A stretch of 64,000 nucleotides of DNA from Acidobacteriota bacterium (GTDB taxonomy: Bacteria; Acidobacteriota; Blastocatellia; Pyrinomonadales; Pyrinomonadaceae). Under the pieces are notes generated by a model. The model was given only the letters and a program-made list of their open reading frames with translations. It searched no databases and was not told where the DNA came from. Shown piece after piece: positions 50,566 through 60,654 of the stretch; positions within the stretch are counted from its first letter, which is position 1; every line of letters starts with the position of its first letter. The position numbers and the translations under genes are program-made. The stretch is from assembly GCA_020200135.1 (NCBI GenBank), contig JAIVJI010000068.1:1-64000 (forward strand), in the 5' to 3' direction.

Positions 50566-50988
50566 TCAGTCGTAGTCGTCCGCGCCGGGCATGAGCCGGA
50601 TGCGCGGCGGGTCGAGTTCTTCGGGCTGGGCGGCCTCGCGGGGGTCTTCGGCCGAGGCGAGCCATGAGAGCGAGCGCGCGAGCCGCGCGAGGTATTCGCG
50701 GATGTCGAGCGACATGAAACGCTCCGCGCCGAGGCGGTCAAACTTTTCGAGCGCCATCCCGTACATCCTGCGCGCGGCGCCGCGCCGCCCGATCTCGATG
50801 TGGTGGAAGACGACCGCCGACTGGATGAGCGCCTGGAGGAACAGCTTCTCGCGCGGCCCGCAGTCGTCGCGCCAGCGCTCCTCCCACGCGTCGTGCGCCG
50901 CGTGGAACTCGCCCGCGTTGTAGAGGTCTATCCCGGCCAGGTACTCCGCCGGGTAAGCGCGCGCGTGCTCGTCCGTGTAAGCTTCCAT
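50566..50988 (-). CDS. DUF309-family protein
   Basis: YLAGIDLYNAGEFHAAHDAWEERWRDDCGPREKLFLQALIQSAVVFHHIEIGRRGAARRMY. Confidence 0.82.
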   Translation of the reverse strand: MEAYTDEHARAYPAEYLAGIDLYNAGEFHAAHDAWEERWRDDCGPREKLFLQALIQSAVVFHHIEIGRRGAARRMYGMALEKFDRLGAERFMSLDIREYLARLARSLSWLASAEDPREAAQPEELDPPRIRLMPGADDYD

Positions 50989-50996
50989 AAAAAAGT

Positions 50997-51067
50997 GCTG
51001 AAGGCCGAGTGCCGAGAGCCGAGTGAAGAACGAGCCCCCACTCAGCCCTCGGCACTCGGCCCTCAGC
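50997..51067. repeat. Heptad foldback repeat, family 8 (GCCGAGT)
   Basis: gctgaag gccgagt gccgaga gccgagt / actcagc cctcggc actcggc cctcagc. Confidence 0.85.
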
Positions 51068-51074
51068 AATTCAT

Positions 51075-51398
51075 TCAGTAGCGCGGCACCGACGGGTCGA
51101 CTTCCACCGACCAGCGGTCGATGCCGCCGGCGAGGTTGTAGACCTTCTCGAAGCCCTGGCGCGCGAGGAAGGAGCAGACCTGCGCGCTGCGTATGCCGTG
51201 GTGGCAGATGAAGACCGTCTCGCGCTCGGGGTCGAGCGAGGGCGCCCACTCGTTGAAGAGGCGCAGGGGGAGCAGCCGCGCGCCCTCGACGCGCGCCAGC
51301 TCGTACTCCTCCGGCTCGCGCACGTCCACGAGCAGCAGGTCGTCGCCGCCCCGCACGCGTTCGCCAAACTCCTTCGGCGTCATCGTCTTGAAACTCAT
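51075..51398 (-). CDS. Rhodanese-domain protein
   Basis: LLLVDVREPEEYELARVEGARLLPL...ETVFICHHGIRSAQVCSFLARQGFEKVYNLAGGIDRWS. Confidence 0.9.
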   Translation of the reverse strand: MSFKTMTPKEFGERVRGGDDLLLVDVREPEEYELARVEGARLLPLRLFNEWAPSLDPERETVFICHHGIRSAQVCSFLARQGFEKVYNLAGGIDRWSVEVDPSVPRY

Positions 51399-51634
51399 CC
51401 CGGCGTGAAAATTACCAGCCGGCGCCGGGTCAACGCAAACGGGGCGGGGCGCGCGTGCGCCGCGAAGGCGACGGCAGACACTTGCGGCCGGGCGCCCGGC
51501 GTCGTAAAATCCCCCGTCCGTTCCCTGGGCCGCGGAGCCACCCCTCCGAGTGCCGCCGCCGCGCCCTTTGTCGCCTGTGACGACCGCCCCGACCTTTTTC
51601 GGCCAGGCTTTTCTCCATCCGAAAGGCTCTCAAG

Positions 51635-53698
51635 ATGAAGTCGCACTTCCCCCGTCTGCGCCCCGGAGCGTTCGGCGCGCTCGTGTGTCTCGCCGCGCTC
51701 GCCTACCTCGCCCCGCCGCCCGCGTCTTCGGCGCGCGGCGAAAAGGACTGGAAGCCGGTCGACCCGGCCGAGATCGCGCTGGGCGCCCCCACCGTCGAGA
51801 AGGACGCCGACGCCGAGGCGCTCTTCTGGGAGGTCAAGGTCGCCGACGAGGCCGACGGCGGCGACCCCCGCACCGTGCTCAGGCACTACGTCCGCATCAA
51901 AATCTTCAACGAGCGCGGGCGCGAGTCGCAGAGCAAGGTCGACATCCTCGCCCCCAAGGTCGGCAGCCGCGAGACAAAGATCAGCGACATCGCCGGGCGC
52001 ACCATCAAGCCCGACGGCACCGTCGTCGAGCTGAAGAAGGAGGACATCTTCGAGCGCACGGTCGTCAAGGCCAGCGGCGTCAAGGTCAAAGCCAAGTCGT
52101 TCGCGCTCCCCGGGGTCGAGCCGGGCTCGATCATCGAGTACCGCTGGCGCGAGGTGCGCGGCGACCAGATCAGCTTCTACGACCGCTTCGACTTCTCGCG
52201 CGACATCCCCGTCCGGGTCGTCAAGTACTACGTCAAGCCCATCCAGCTCCGCGGCTTCCCCTACGGCATGCGCGTGCAGACCTTCAACGGGCGGAACACG
52301 CCGTTCGTCAAGGAGAAGGACGGCTACTACAGCACGATGGCCGAGAACGTCCCGGCCTTCCGCGAGGAGCCCTACATGCCGCCCGAGTACTCGGTCAGGC
52401 CGTGGATGCTCGTCTACTACTCGGAGGACCGCAACCTGGAGCCGGCGCGCTTCTGGAAGGAGTACGGCAGGGAGGTCTACGAGGAGAGCAGGGCCGAGAT
52501 GAAGGTCGGCGACGAGGTCAAGCGCAAGGCCGCCGAGCTGGTGGCCGACGCCCCGACGCCCGACGAGAAGATCAAGCGCCTCTTCGAGTTCTGCCGGTCG
52601 CAGATCAAGAACGTCTACGACGACGCCAACGGCATGACGGCCGAGCAGCGCGCCAAGGCCAAGGAGAATAAGTCGCCCGCCGACACGCTCAAGCGCGGCG
52701 TCGGGACGGGGCGCGACATCGACATGCTCTTCGCCGCGCTCGCCGTGGCCGCCGGCTTCGACGCGCGCCTCGTCAACCTCGCCGACCGCGGCGACACCTT
52801 CTTCGACGCCAGCTTCCCCGACGCGTACTTCATCCGCACCTACGACATCGCGGTCAAGGTCGGCGACCAGTGGCGCTTCTACGACCCGGCGTCGAGCTAC
52901 GTCCCCTTCGGGATGCTGCGCTGGCAGGAGGAGGGGCAGCAGGCTCTGCTCTCCGACCCGAAAGACCCGGTCTTCGTCGTCACCCCGCTCTCGGGGCCGG
53001 AGAAGTCTGTCGAGCGCCGCTCGGGCAAGTTCAAGCTCGCCGAGGACGGCGCGCTCGAAGGCGACGTGAGGATCGAGTACACCGGGCACCTCGCCGTCGA
53101 CCTCAAGGAGTACTACGACGACGAGTCGCCCGCCGAGCGCGAGCAGGCGATAGTGGAGAAGTTCAAGGCGCGCATCACGGGGGCCGAGATCACCGAGGCG
53201 CGCATGGAGAACGTGAGCGACCCCGTCAAGCCGCTCGTCTACGCCTTCCACGTCCGCATCCCCGGCTACGCGCAGCGGACGGGGAAGCGCCTCTTCCTCC
53301 AGCCGGCCTTCTTCCAGAAGGGGCTCGGGGCGCGCTTCCCCGTGGCGACGCGCCGCCACGAGGTCTACTTCCACTACCCGTGGTCCGAGGAGGACCGCGT
53401 GCAGTTCGAGCTGCCCGAGGGCTACGGGCTCGACAACGCCGAGTCGCCCGGCGCGCTCAACGGCGGCGAGCTGAGCAAGTACGAGCCGACGGCGGGCGTC
53501 AGCAAGGACGGCCGCACGCTCGTCTACACGCGCAAGTTTTACTTCGGCCAGGGCGGCGGCCGCGCGGCGCTGCTCTTCCCCCTCGCGTCCTACCCCTCGC
53601 TCAAGAACTACTTCGACCAGGTGAACAAGCAGGACGCGCACACGCTCGTGCTCAAGCAGGGCGCGACGGCGGCCGCCGCCCCGCCGCCGTCGAACTGA
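51635..53698 (+). CDS. DUF3857/transglutaminase-like secreted protein
   Basis: Signal peptide; DPRTVLRHYVRIKIFNERGRESQSKVDI; TLKRGVGTGRDIDMLFAALAVAAGFDARLVNLADRGD. Confidence 0.8.
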   Translation: MKSHFPRLRPGAFGALVCLAALAYLAPPPASSARGEKDWKPVDPAEIALGAPTVEKDADAEALFWEVKVADEADGGDPRTVLRHYVRIKIFNERGRESQSKVDILAPKVGSRETKISDIAGRTIKPDGTVVELKKEDIFERTVVKASGVKVKAKSFALPGVEPGSIIEYRWREVRGDQISFYDRFDFSRDIPVRVVKYYVKPIQLRGFPYGMRVQTFNGRNTPFVKEKDGYYSTMAENVPAFREEPYMPPEYSVRPWMLVYYSEDRNLEPARFWKEYGREVYEESRAEMKVGDEVKRKAAELVADAPTPDEKIKRLFEFCRSQIKNVYDDANGMTAEQRAKAKENKSPADTLKRGVGTGRDIDMLFAALAVAAGFDARLVNLADRGDTFFDASFPDAYFIRTYDIAVKVGDQWRFYDPASSYVPFGMLRWQEEGQQALLSDPKDPVFVVTPLSGPEKSVERRSGKFKLAEDGALEGDVRIEYTGHLAVDLKEYYDDESPAEREQAIVEKFKARITGAEITEARMENVSDPVKPLVYAFHVRIPGYAQRTGKRLFLQPAFFQKGLGARFPVATRRHEVYFHYPWSEEDRVQFELPEGYGLDNAESPGALNGGELSKYEPTAGVSKDGRTLVYTRKFYFGQGGGRAALLFPLASYPSLKNYFDQVNKQDAHTLVLKQGATAAAAPPPSN

Positions 53699-53738
53699 CC
53701 GCGGACGCGCGGCGGGCGGCCCCCGCCTACGAGAAGGA

Positions 53739-55584
53739 CGTGCCCGGCGTCGTCGTCAACGACGAGCAGGTCATCACGGTCGGCGAGGACAGCCGCGTCA
53801 CGACCGTCACCACCTACGCCGTCCGCTTCCTCACGCGCGCGGGCTTCGGCTACGCGAGGGCCGCCGCCGCCTACGACACCGCCAGCGGCGGCAAGGTGAC
53901 CGAGATTCGCGCCTGGCTCATCCGCCCCGACGGCAGCGTCAAGAAGTACGGGAAGGACCACGTCGTTGACCGCATCGCCGACGCCGACAACCTCTACGAC
54001 GAGTCGCGCGTGAAGTACATCGACGCGACGCGCGACGCCGAGGTCGGCGCGGTCTTCGGCTTCCAGACGACGACGGCCGAGCCGCGGCCGTGGTTCCCGC
54101 AGGCCGAGTGGTGGTTCCAGGCAAGCCTGCCCGCGCTCTCGTCGCGCTTCACGCTCGTGCTCCCCGCGGGCTGGCGCGCGTCGGGCACGGTCTACAACGC
54201 GGCGAAGGTCGAGCCGACCGTGAGCGGCAACTCCTACACGTGGGAGATGCGCTCGCTCGCGCGCGTCGAGGACGAGCCCGCGAGCCCGAGCGTCCGCTCG
54301 CTGGCCGCCCACCTCGCCGTCAAGTACGGCCCGCCGGCCGCGTCGTCGTTGTCGGCCGGCGCGTTCAGGAGCTTCGACACCTGGGCGGACGTGTCGCGCT
54401 GGTACACCGAGCTGGCCGACCCGCAGGCCGCGCCCGACGACGCCGTCGCGCTCAAGGCGCGCGAGCTGACGGCCGGCGCCAAGACCGAGCTGGAGAAGAT
54501 ACGCGCCGTCGGCCGCTACGTGCAGAACCTCCAGTACGTCTCCATCCAGGTCGGCATCGGCGGCTGGCGCCCGCACGCGGCGACGCAGGTCTTCGCCAAG
54601 CAGTACGGCGACTGCAAGGACAAGGCGACGCTGATGCGCGCGATGCTGCGCGCGCTCAAGGTGGAATCCTACGCCGTGCTCATCTACTCGGGCGACCGCA
54701 CGCGGGTGCGCGAGGAGTGGGTCTCGCCCGGACAGTTCAACCACTGCATCCTCGCCGTCCGCGTCTCCGAGGAGACGAGGGCCGCCTCGGTCGTCCAGCA
54801 CCCGACCTTAGGCCGCCTCCTCATCTTCGACGCGACCGACCCCTCGACGCCCGTCGGCGACCTGCCCGACCACGAGCAGGGGAGCTTCGCGCTCGTCGCG
54901 GCCGGCGACGGCGGCGCGCTCCTGCGCATGCCCGTGACCGCGCCCGAGGAGAACATGGTCAGCCGCGAGGTCGAGGCCGGGCTCGCGGCCGACGGCTCGC
55001 TCACCGCCACGCTGCGGCTGCGGAGCGTCGGGCAGTCGGCGGCCGACGCGCGCCGCATGTTCAAGGGGCTGGCGCCCGCGGACTACACGCGCGTCGTCGA
55101 GCGCTGGGTCTCGCGCGGCGCGGCCGGCGCCCGGTTCAGCAAGATCGAGCCCGCGGACGCGCACGCCGAGGGGCGCTTCGCCCTCGACGTGGAGTTCACC
55201 GCCGCCGCCTACGCGCAGTCGATGCAAAACCGCCTGCTCGTCTTCAACCCGGCGGTGCTCGCGCGCGGCAGCTCGGTCCAGCTCTCGGGCGCGGCGACGC
55301 GCAAGTACCCCGTCGTGCTCGAGTCCAACGCCTTCTCCGAGACGGTGCGCTTCAAGCTCCCCGCCGGGTTCGACGTGGACGAGGTGCCCGACCCCGTCAA
55401 GATAGATTCGGAGTTCGGCAGCTACACCGCCAGCTACGAGGTCAAGGACGGGCAGCTCCTCTACACGCGCAAGTTCGTCCAGCGCGCCGCGACCATCCCC
55501 GCCGACAAGTACGGTGACGTGCGCGCCTTCTTCGGCCGCGTCCGCGCCAGCGAGGAGTCGCCCGTCGTCCTCGCGCGCAAGTAG
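53739..55584 (+). CDS. DUF3857/transglutaminase-like protein, N-terminus apparently missing
   Basis: Open from stop of upstream gene; ...YEKDVPGVVVNDEQVITVGEDSRVTTVTTYAVRF; TQVFAKQYGDCKDKATLMRAMLRAL; no signal peptide or ATG. Confidence 0.75.
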
Positions 55585-55590
55585 GGCTGA

Positions 55591-55622
55591 AAGCAGCAGA
55601 CGGTAGTCAGTAGCCGGTAGAA
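55591..55622. repeat. Degenerate solo arm of heptad family 1, copy E
   Basis: agcagcagacggtagtcagtagccggtagaa. Confidence 0.65.
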
Positions 55623-55644
55623 AAACATCGGCGGGCGTTGCGGT

Positions 55645-56334
55645 TTAACCGCTGCGGTGGAGCGTGAGCCGCTCGAGCCGGAGCGCGTGGTCGTAGTAGA
55701 CGTGGTCGAGGTGGAGGAAGGGGAGCGCGCCCGGGTAGGTGCGGCGCGTGCGCAGGTGCTGGCGCAGGTCGGCGCTGCGCAGCTCGTGCGAGAGCAGGCG
55801 CGAGGCCAGCCCGTGCGTCCACTCGTTGAAGTCGCCGAGGACGACGCGCGGGCCTTCGAGCCGCGGGTCGCGCAGGACGGAGTCGCCGACGAGCTTGCGC
55901 CCCTGGTGGCGGCGCTCGACGAAGGCCGTGCCGAGGTGGACGTTGAAGAGGTGTATGACGGGCGCGCCCGGCTGGTTTACGCTCAGGTCAACGCGCAGCG
56001 CGCCGCGCGGCTCCTGCCAGCGCCAGGTGATGTCGTAGTTGTGGCAGTGGACGACCGGGAGCCGCGTCAGCACGACGTTGCCGTAGGCGCCGCCGCGGTG
56101 CTTGCGGTTCTCGCCGAGGTGGTACCGGCAGCCAAGCTCCTCGGCGATGAAGCGCGCCTGGTGCGCCTCACGCGACGAGTCCGAATCGACGCTCACGACC
56201 TCCTGCAGCGCGACGACGTCGGCGCCGACCTCGCGCAGCACCGCCGCGATGCGGCCGGGGCGCTCGCGCCGGTCGAGCCCGATGCACTTGTGCACGTTGT
56301 ATGTGACGACCCGCAGCCGCCCGTCCTTCAGCAT
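55645..56334 (-). CDS. Endonuclease/exonuclease/phosphatase family protein
   Basis: LRVVTYNVHKCIGLDRRERPGRIAAVLREVGADVVALQEV; VVLGDFNEW. Confidence 0.9.
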   Translation of the reverse strand: MLKDGRLRVVTYNVHKCIGLDRRERPGRIAAVLREVGADVVALQEVVSVDSDSSREAHQARFIAEELGCRYHLGENRKHRGGAYGNVVLTRLPVVHCHNYDITWRWQEPRGALRVDLSVNQPGAPVIHLFNVHLGTAFVERRHQGRKLVGDSVLRDPRLEGPRVVLGDFNEWTHGLASRLLSHELRSADLRQHLRTRRTYPGALPFLHLDHVYYDHALRLERLTLHRSG

Positions 56335-56373
56335 CCCCCCGACTGTTCCCCCCGTCTTCCGCGCGCCGGCGCT

Positions 56374-56958
56374 TCAGTCGCCCAGCAGCTCGCCGACCGT
56401 CATCTCGAAGCCCGCCAGCACCGTGCCCTTGATTCTGTCAGCCCCGCCCAGCTCCGTCAGGACGTAATGCTTCTTCCGTAGAACGAGCTGCGCGATGGTT
56501 CGTTCCTTCACGTCAACTATCCAATACTCGCGCACGCCATTCTTCTCGTAAAGATTTCGCTTCGTAACGGTGTCATGCTTGACGGAGCCGGGCGAGAGGA
56601 TTTCGACCAGGAACGGCGGTGCATCATTAACCCGGTTGGCCGCGCGAGCCCGCCCGGTCTGTTTTGCGTTGAGGAGAAAGATGTCCGGCTGCACTACCTC
56701 ACCGGACGGCAGTACCACGTCGAGCGGCGAGATGAATATCTCACCTGATAGGCTTTGACTGATAAACTGTTGAAGAGCAGAGGCCATTTTCAGAATGGTT
56801 CTCTGATGAGCAACGGTCGGTGTAGGTGCCATGATGATCTCCCCGTCGATGTACTCGGTGGGAAGAACGGACTCGGGGAGCGACCAGAACTCTTCGATGG
56901 ACGCTCGGCGGCGGATGAGGCGTTCTTCGGTCGCCTGCTCTAAGACTTCCGTGGCCAT
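56374..56958 (-). CDS. Uma2-family (DUF820) PD-(D/E)XK-type protein
   Basis: EYIDGEIIMAPTPTVAHQRTILKMASAL; VVQPDIFLLN; PPFLVEILSPGSVKHDTVTKRNLYEKNGVREYWIVD. Confidence 0.88.
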   Translation of the reverse strand: MATEVLEQATEERLIRRRASIEEFWSLPESVLPTEYIDGEIIMAPTPTVAHQRTILKMASALQQFISQSLSGEIFISPLDVVLPSGEVVQPDIFLLNAKQTGRARAANRVNDAPPFLVEILSPGSVKHDTVTKRNLYEKNGVREYWIVDVKERTIAQLVLRKKHYVLTELGGADRIKGTVLAGFEMTVGELLGD

Positions 56959-57159
56959 CTCTTGAAACTCCCCGGGGTCGTGGCGGCCCCCGTCAAAGTT
57001 GAACTGTGTCGTGGCGGGATTTTATCACGGCCCGACGCGGGCCGGCGTCCCTGGTCGGCCGGAGGTCTCGCGGGCGCGGCCGTCGGGCGTTTTAAAAAAG
57101 GCGCGGGGTGGTTTATTGTCGCCGCGCGAGAATTCCGGCGGGGAGGTGACGGAGGCGGG

Positions 57160-57363
57160 ATGGCAGACGAGAGCAACACAGACATCACGGGCGGCACGGA
57201 CAAGGCCGGCCCCGGCGGGGTGGCCTCCGGCGACATGCCCGACAAGGGCGGCGAGACGGGCGTCCGCGAGACCGGCGACATCTCCGGCGCGACCTCGACA
57301 CACGCCGGCGCGGGCGGCAACTTCGACAACACCGGGGGCACCGGCACGGCGCCGACGGAGTGA
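57160..57363 (+). CDS. Small Gly/Thr-rich hypothetical protein (67 aa)
   Basis: MADESNTDITGGTDKAGPGGVASGDMPDKGGETGVRETGDISGATSTHAGAGGNFDNTGGTGTAPTE; good upstream GGAGG. Confidence 0.55.
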   Translation: MADESNTDITGGTDKAGPGGVASGDMPDKGGETGVRETGDISGATSTHAGAGGNFDNTGGTGTAPTE

Positions 57364-57560
57364 AAATGAGGGGCACACGAAACCCTCCAACGCGCCCCCT
57401 TTTGGTGCAGGCTCGGGGCGCGAAATCGGTCGAAAAGCTCCGTTTCTCAAGCCTTTTTACGGGCGCGTCGCGGCACGCCGGTTGTTATGTGTAACGTGGC
57501 CGGCGGCGCGCGTGTGCGCGGGCGGCAAACAAGTTCGGGAAAGGCCGGAGGACGTAGTCG

Positions 57561-58160
57561 ATGTTAAAGAAAGCTCTCGTGAATTTCGTGCCGGCGGGCA
57601 GGGCGCTCGCGGTCGCGCTCTGCGTCCTGACGCTGGGCGTCGCGGCGCAGGCGCAGGGGCGCTCGCCCATCGAGCGCTGGGGCAGCAAGATCGTGGACGT
57701 GAAGGTCGGCGAGCTGACGCTGGAGTCGATAGACTTCCGCGACCAGACCGCGCGCCTGAGCCTCGGGATCGAGACGAACAGCCTCGTCCCCGTCACGCTG
57801 AAGGACTTCGACTACAGGCTGCGGCTCGCGGGCGAGGACGCCATCGAGGGCGTGTACGGCGGCGACCTGAAGGTAGGCGGGCGCAGGGGCTCGCGCGTCC
57901 GGCTGCCGGTGGTCGTCCACCTGCGCTCGATCCCGAACGTGGTCTGGTCTGCGTTCCGCAGCCAGGGGCGCGTCGCCTACGAGCTGGACAGCGGCTTCAC
58001 CGTCCCGCTCTTCGTCACCGAGCGCCGCTTCGACCAGAGCTTCGCGGGCGAAGTCCCGCTGCGCTCCCTCGTCGACGCCGCGACCATCCTCCGCGCCAGC
58101 CGCGGCGCGGGCGTGCGCGACAACGGCGGCCGTATCCTCGGCAACATCTGGCCCTTCTGA
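57561..58160 (+). CDS. LEA14-like (LEA type 2) protein
   Basis: SKIVDVKVGELTLESIDFRDQTARLSLGIETNSLVPVTLKDFDYRLRLAGE. Confidence 0.65.
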   Translation: MLKKALVNFVPAGRALAVALCVLTLGVAAQAQGRSPIERWGSKIVDVKVGELTLESIDFRDQTARLSLGIETNSLVPVTLKDFDYRLRLAGEDAIEGVYGGDLKVGGRRGSRVRLPVVVHLRSIPNVVWSAFRSQGRVAYELDSGFTVPLFVTERRFDQSFAGEVPLRSLVDAATILRASRGAGVRDNGGRILGNIWPF

Positions 58161-58174
58161 GACCCGCGGGGTCT

Positions 58175-58236
58175 GGGGAAAAGGGGAAGGGGCAAGGGAG
58201 AGACTTTCGTCATCCCTTGCCCCTTCCCCTTTTCCC
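58175..58236. repeat. Heptad foldback repeat, family 4, copy 2
   Basis: gggaaaaggggaaggggcaaggg / cccttgccccttccccttttccc perfect arms; loop agagactttcgtcat matches copy 1. Confidence 0.85.
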
Positions 58237-58250
58237 ATTTCTCCTTCGCG

Positions 58251-58670
58251 TCAGGCGTCGGCTTTCGCTTCGGCACGCGTCGGGAGCAGGCGGCCGAGCA
58301 GCGCGGCGAGGTGTTCGAGTTCGAGCGGCTTGACGACGTAGTCGCAGCACCCGACGGCGCGGCTGGCGGCGCGCGCCTCGGCCGAGTCGTAGGCGGTGAC
58401 GGCCACGACCGGCACGTCGCGCGTGCGCTCGTACTCGAGTATGCGCAGCGTCGCGTTGAAGCCGTCGAGCACGGGCATGTTCAAGTCCATCAGGACGAGG
58501 TCGAGCCCGCCGCGCTGCGACAGCTCGATGGCCTCCTGCCCGTTCGACGCCTCGACCACGCGGCAACCCTGTAGCTCGAGCATCCGCCGCATCATCTCGC
58601 GCGTGTCCTGAAAGTCCTCCACCAGCATCACCACCGGCCCGCCGCCCGTCGCAAACTCACTCTGCATCAC
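58251..58670 (-). CDS. CheY-like response regulator
   Basis: VVMLVEDFQDTREMMRRMLELQGCRVVEASNGQEAIEL...LVLMDLNMPVLDGFNATLRI...CDYVVKPLEL. Confidence 0.92.
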   Translation of the reverse strand: MMQSEFATGGGPVVMLVEDFQDTREMMRRMLELQGCRVVEASNGQEAIELSQRGGLDLVLMDLNMPVLDGFNATLRILEYERTRDVPVVAVTAYDSAEARAASRAVGCCDYVVKPLELEHLAALLGRLLPTRAEAKADA

Positions 58671-58820
58671 AAGCCTCCCGCGTCCGGAAACTCCCCGCGC
58701 GGCCGGCGCGCGCCGGCACGAGCCGAATCATAAACTAACTCGACCCGCCGGGGACAGCGCCGCCGCTCCGAATCCGAGCGGTGCCTGGGATTTTTCGGGG
58801 CGACGCCGCCCCCGGTCGGG

Positions 58821-60056
58821 TCAAGAATTAGAAATGTCTAATGCGGGCGCGGTTGCCGAAATTTCCGAGGCGGGCGCGGCGCGCGCGCGCGCGGCGGCGG
58901 CGGCCGTCGACGTTGAAGCGGCGCGCGTGCGAGAGGGGCCGCCGTCCACGGCCGCCGCGGAGTGCTTGCGGCGTCGCAGGCGCTCCCAGTCTTCACGCGG
59001 GACGCGCCCGAAGGCTTCGACCACGCGCGGGTCGAACTGTCGTCCCGCGCAACTTTCAAGCTCGGCGAGCGCGGCCTCGTGGGTGCGCCCCGTGCGGTAG
59101 ACGCGGTCGCTCGTCATCGCGTCGAAGGCGTCGGCCACGGCGAAGATGCGCGCGTTGAGGTCGATGGCCTCGCCGCGCAAGCCCAGGGGGTAGCCCGAGC
59201 CGTCCCAGCGCTCGTGGTGCTGCGCGACGACGCGCGACGCGCCTGCGAGGAACTCGATGCCGCTCAGAATCTGCCGGCCGTGCGCGGGGTGGAGCCGCAT
59301 CTCGCGCCATTCCTCCTCGGTGAGCCGCGCGGGCTTGCGCAGGATGGCGTCGGGGACGCCTATCTTGCCGATGTCGTGGAGGAGCGAGCCGAACTCCAGC
59401 GAGCGCATCTGCTCGCGGTCCAAGCCGAACTCAAGCCCGAGGCGCAGGCTGAAGCCGACGACGCGCTCGGAGTGCCCGTGCGTCTCCTGGTCGCGCGTCT
59501 CCAGCGCCGCGACGAGCGCCTTGAGCGTCGTCCGGTAGGCGTCGCCGAGCGAGCACAGCGCGCCGTCGAGCTCCTCGGTTCGCCGCTCGATCATCTGTTC
59601 GAGGTAAGTTTCGTAGCCGCGCCGCTCGGCGAGCAGCCGCTGGTGTTCGAGCGCGCGGCGCACCGAGAGGCGGACGTGTTCGAGGTCGAACGGCTTGACG
59701 ATGTAGTCGAAGGCGCCGGCGCGCATGGCCTCGATGGCGCTGTCGATGTCGTGCGAGCCACTGACGAGGATGACGAGCGTGTCGGGCGAGACGGCCGAGA
59801 CACGCGGGATGAGTTCGAGCCCGCTCATCCCCCCCATCGAGATGTCGCTCAGGACGAGCTGGAAGTCGCCCTCGCCGAGCAGCCGCAGCGCCTCCTCGGC
59901 CGAGCCGACCGACGCGCAGTCGTGTTCGAGACAGAGGAACTCTTCGAGCACGCTCCTCACGGCCGCGTCGTCGTCGGCGATGAGCAGCCGCGCGCCGCGC
60001 GCCGGCAGCGGCTTGCAGCTCAGTCTCATTGACACACGATTTTTTGGCAGAGACAT
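58821..60056 (-). CDS. HD-GYP domain response regulator
   Basis: LLIADDDAAVRSVLEEFL...; ETHGHSERVVGFSLRLG...SLLHDIGKIGVPDAILRKPARLTEEEW...VAQHHERWDGSGYPLGL. Confidence 0.93.
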   Translation of the reverse strand: MSLPKNRVSMRLSCKPLPARGARLLIADDDAAVRSVLEEFLCLEHDCASVGSAEEALRLLGEGDFQLVLSDISMGGMSGLELIPRVSAVSPDTLVILVSGSHDIDSAIEAMRAGAFDYIVKPFDLEHVRLSVRRALEHQRLLAERRGYETYLEQMIERRTEELDGALCSLGDAYRTTLKALVAALETRDQETHGHSERVVGFSLRLGLEFGLDREQMRSLEFGSLLHDIGKIGVPDAILRKPARLTEEEWREMRLHPAHGRQILSGIEFLAGASRVVAQHHERWDGSGYPLGLRGEAIDLNARIFAVADAFDAMTSDRVYRTGRTHEAALAELESCAGRQFDPRVVEAFGRVPREDWERLRRRKHSAAAVDGGPSRTRAASTSTAAAAARARAAPASEISATAPALDISNS

Positions 60057-60654
60057 TCGTGCCCCTCAGTCTGACGGTTCGGGCGGCCGGCGGGCGGCGC
60101 GGGCGCACTTCACCCGTGGGCGGCGCCCCCACGGCCGCGTCTCCCGAACCGAGATTAAACTGTCGGGGGTTATTGCTTCAGGGCGACCCTCCCGTCGGCA
60201 AAGGTCGTGCCATCTCGTCCCCTTCAGCTTTTGCCTTCCGATCCGGTGTCCGTCGTGTAATTTGCAGCGGCAGGATTCCGCGCGCGTGCTGCACAATGCC
60301 GCGTCCGGCGCCGCACTCTGGACGCCGCGGCGGGGTCGCGCGGTGAAGACACGGCGAGCCGGTGTCCGAATCTCAGACCGCCTCGGGGCGGGCGTCGGAA
60401 GCCGCGCTGCGGCGTTTCCCCCTGTATTTTCAACAAAAATCTTCCGCCGGGCGTAGAGCCCAAACTCTTCGCCCGACGCGCGAGTGTCCCGGTTCGGTCA
60501 GAGTGAGAGCGACGAGGGGACGGCCGTCCCGCGTCGTCGAAAGCTGGAACGTGGATTGCTCGCGTTCGAGTGCTTTAACAATAGCCGACGCCCCTCGGCC
60601 ACCCCTACAAAAGCATTCTCGCAATTTCACGAACCGAGTTTTTAGGAGGGTGAG

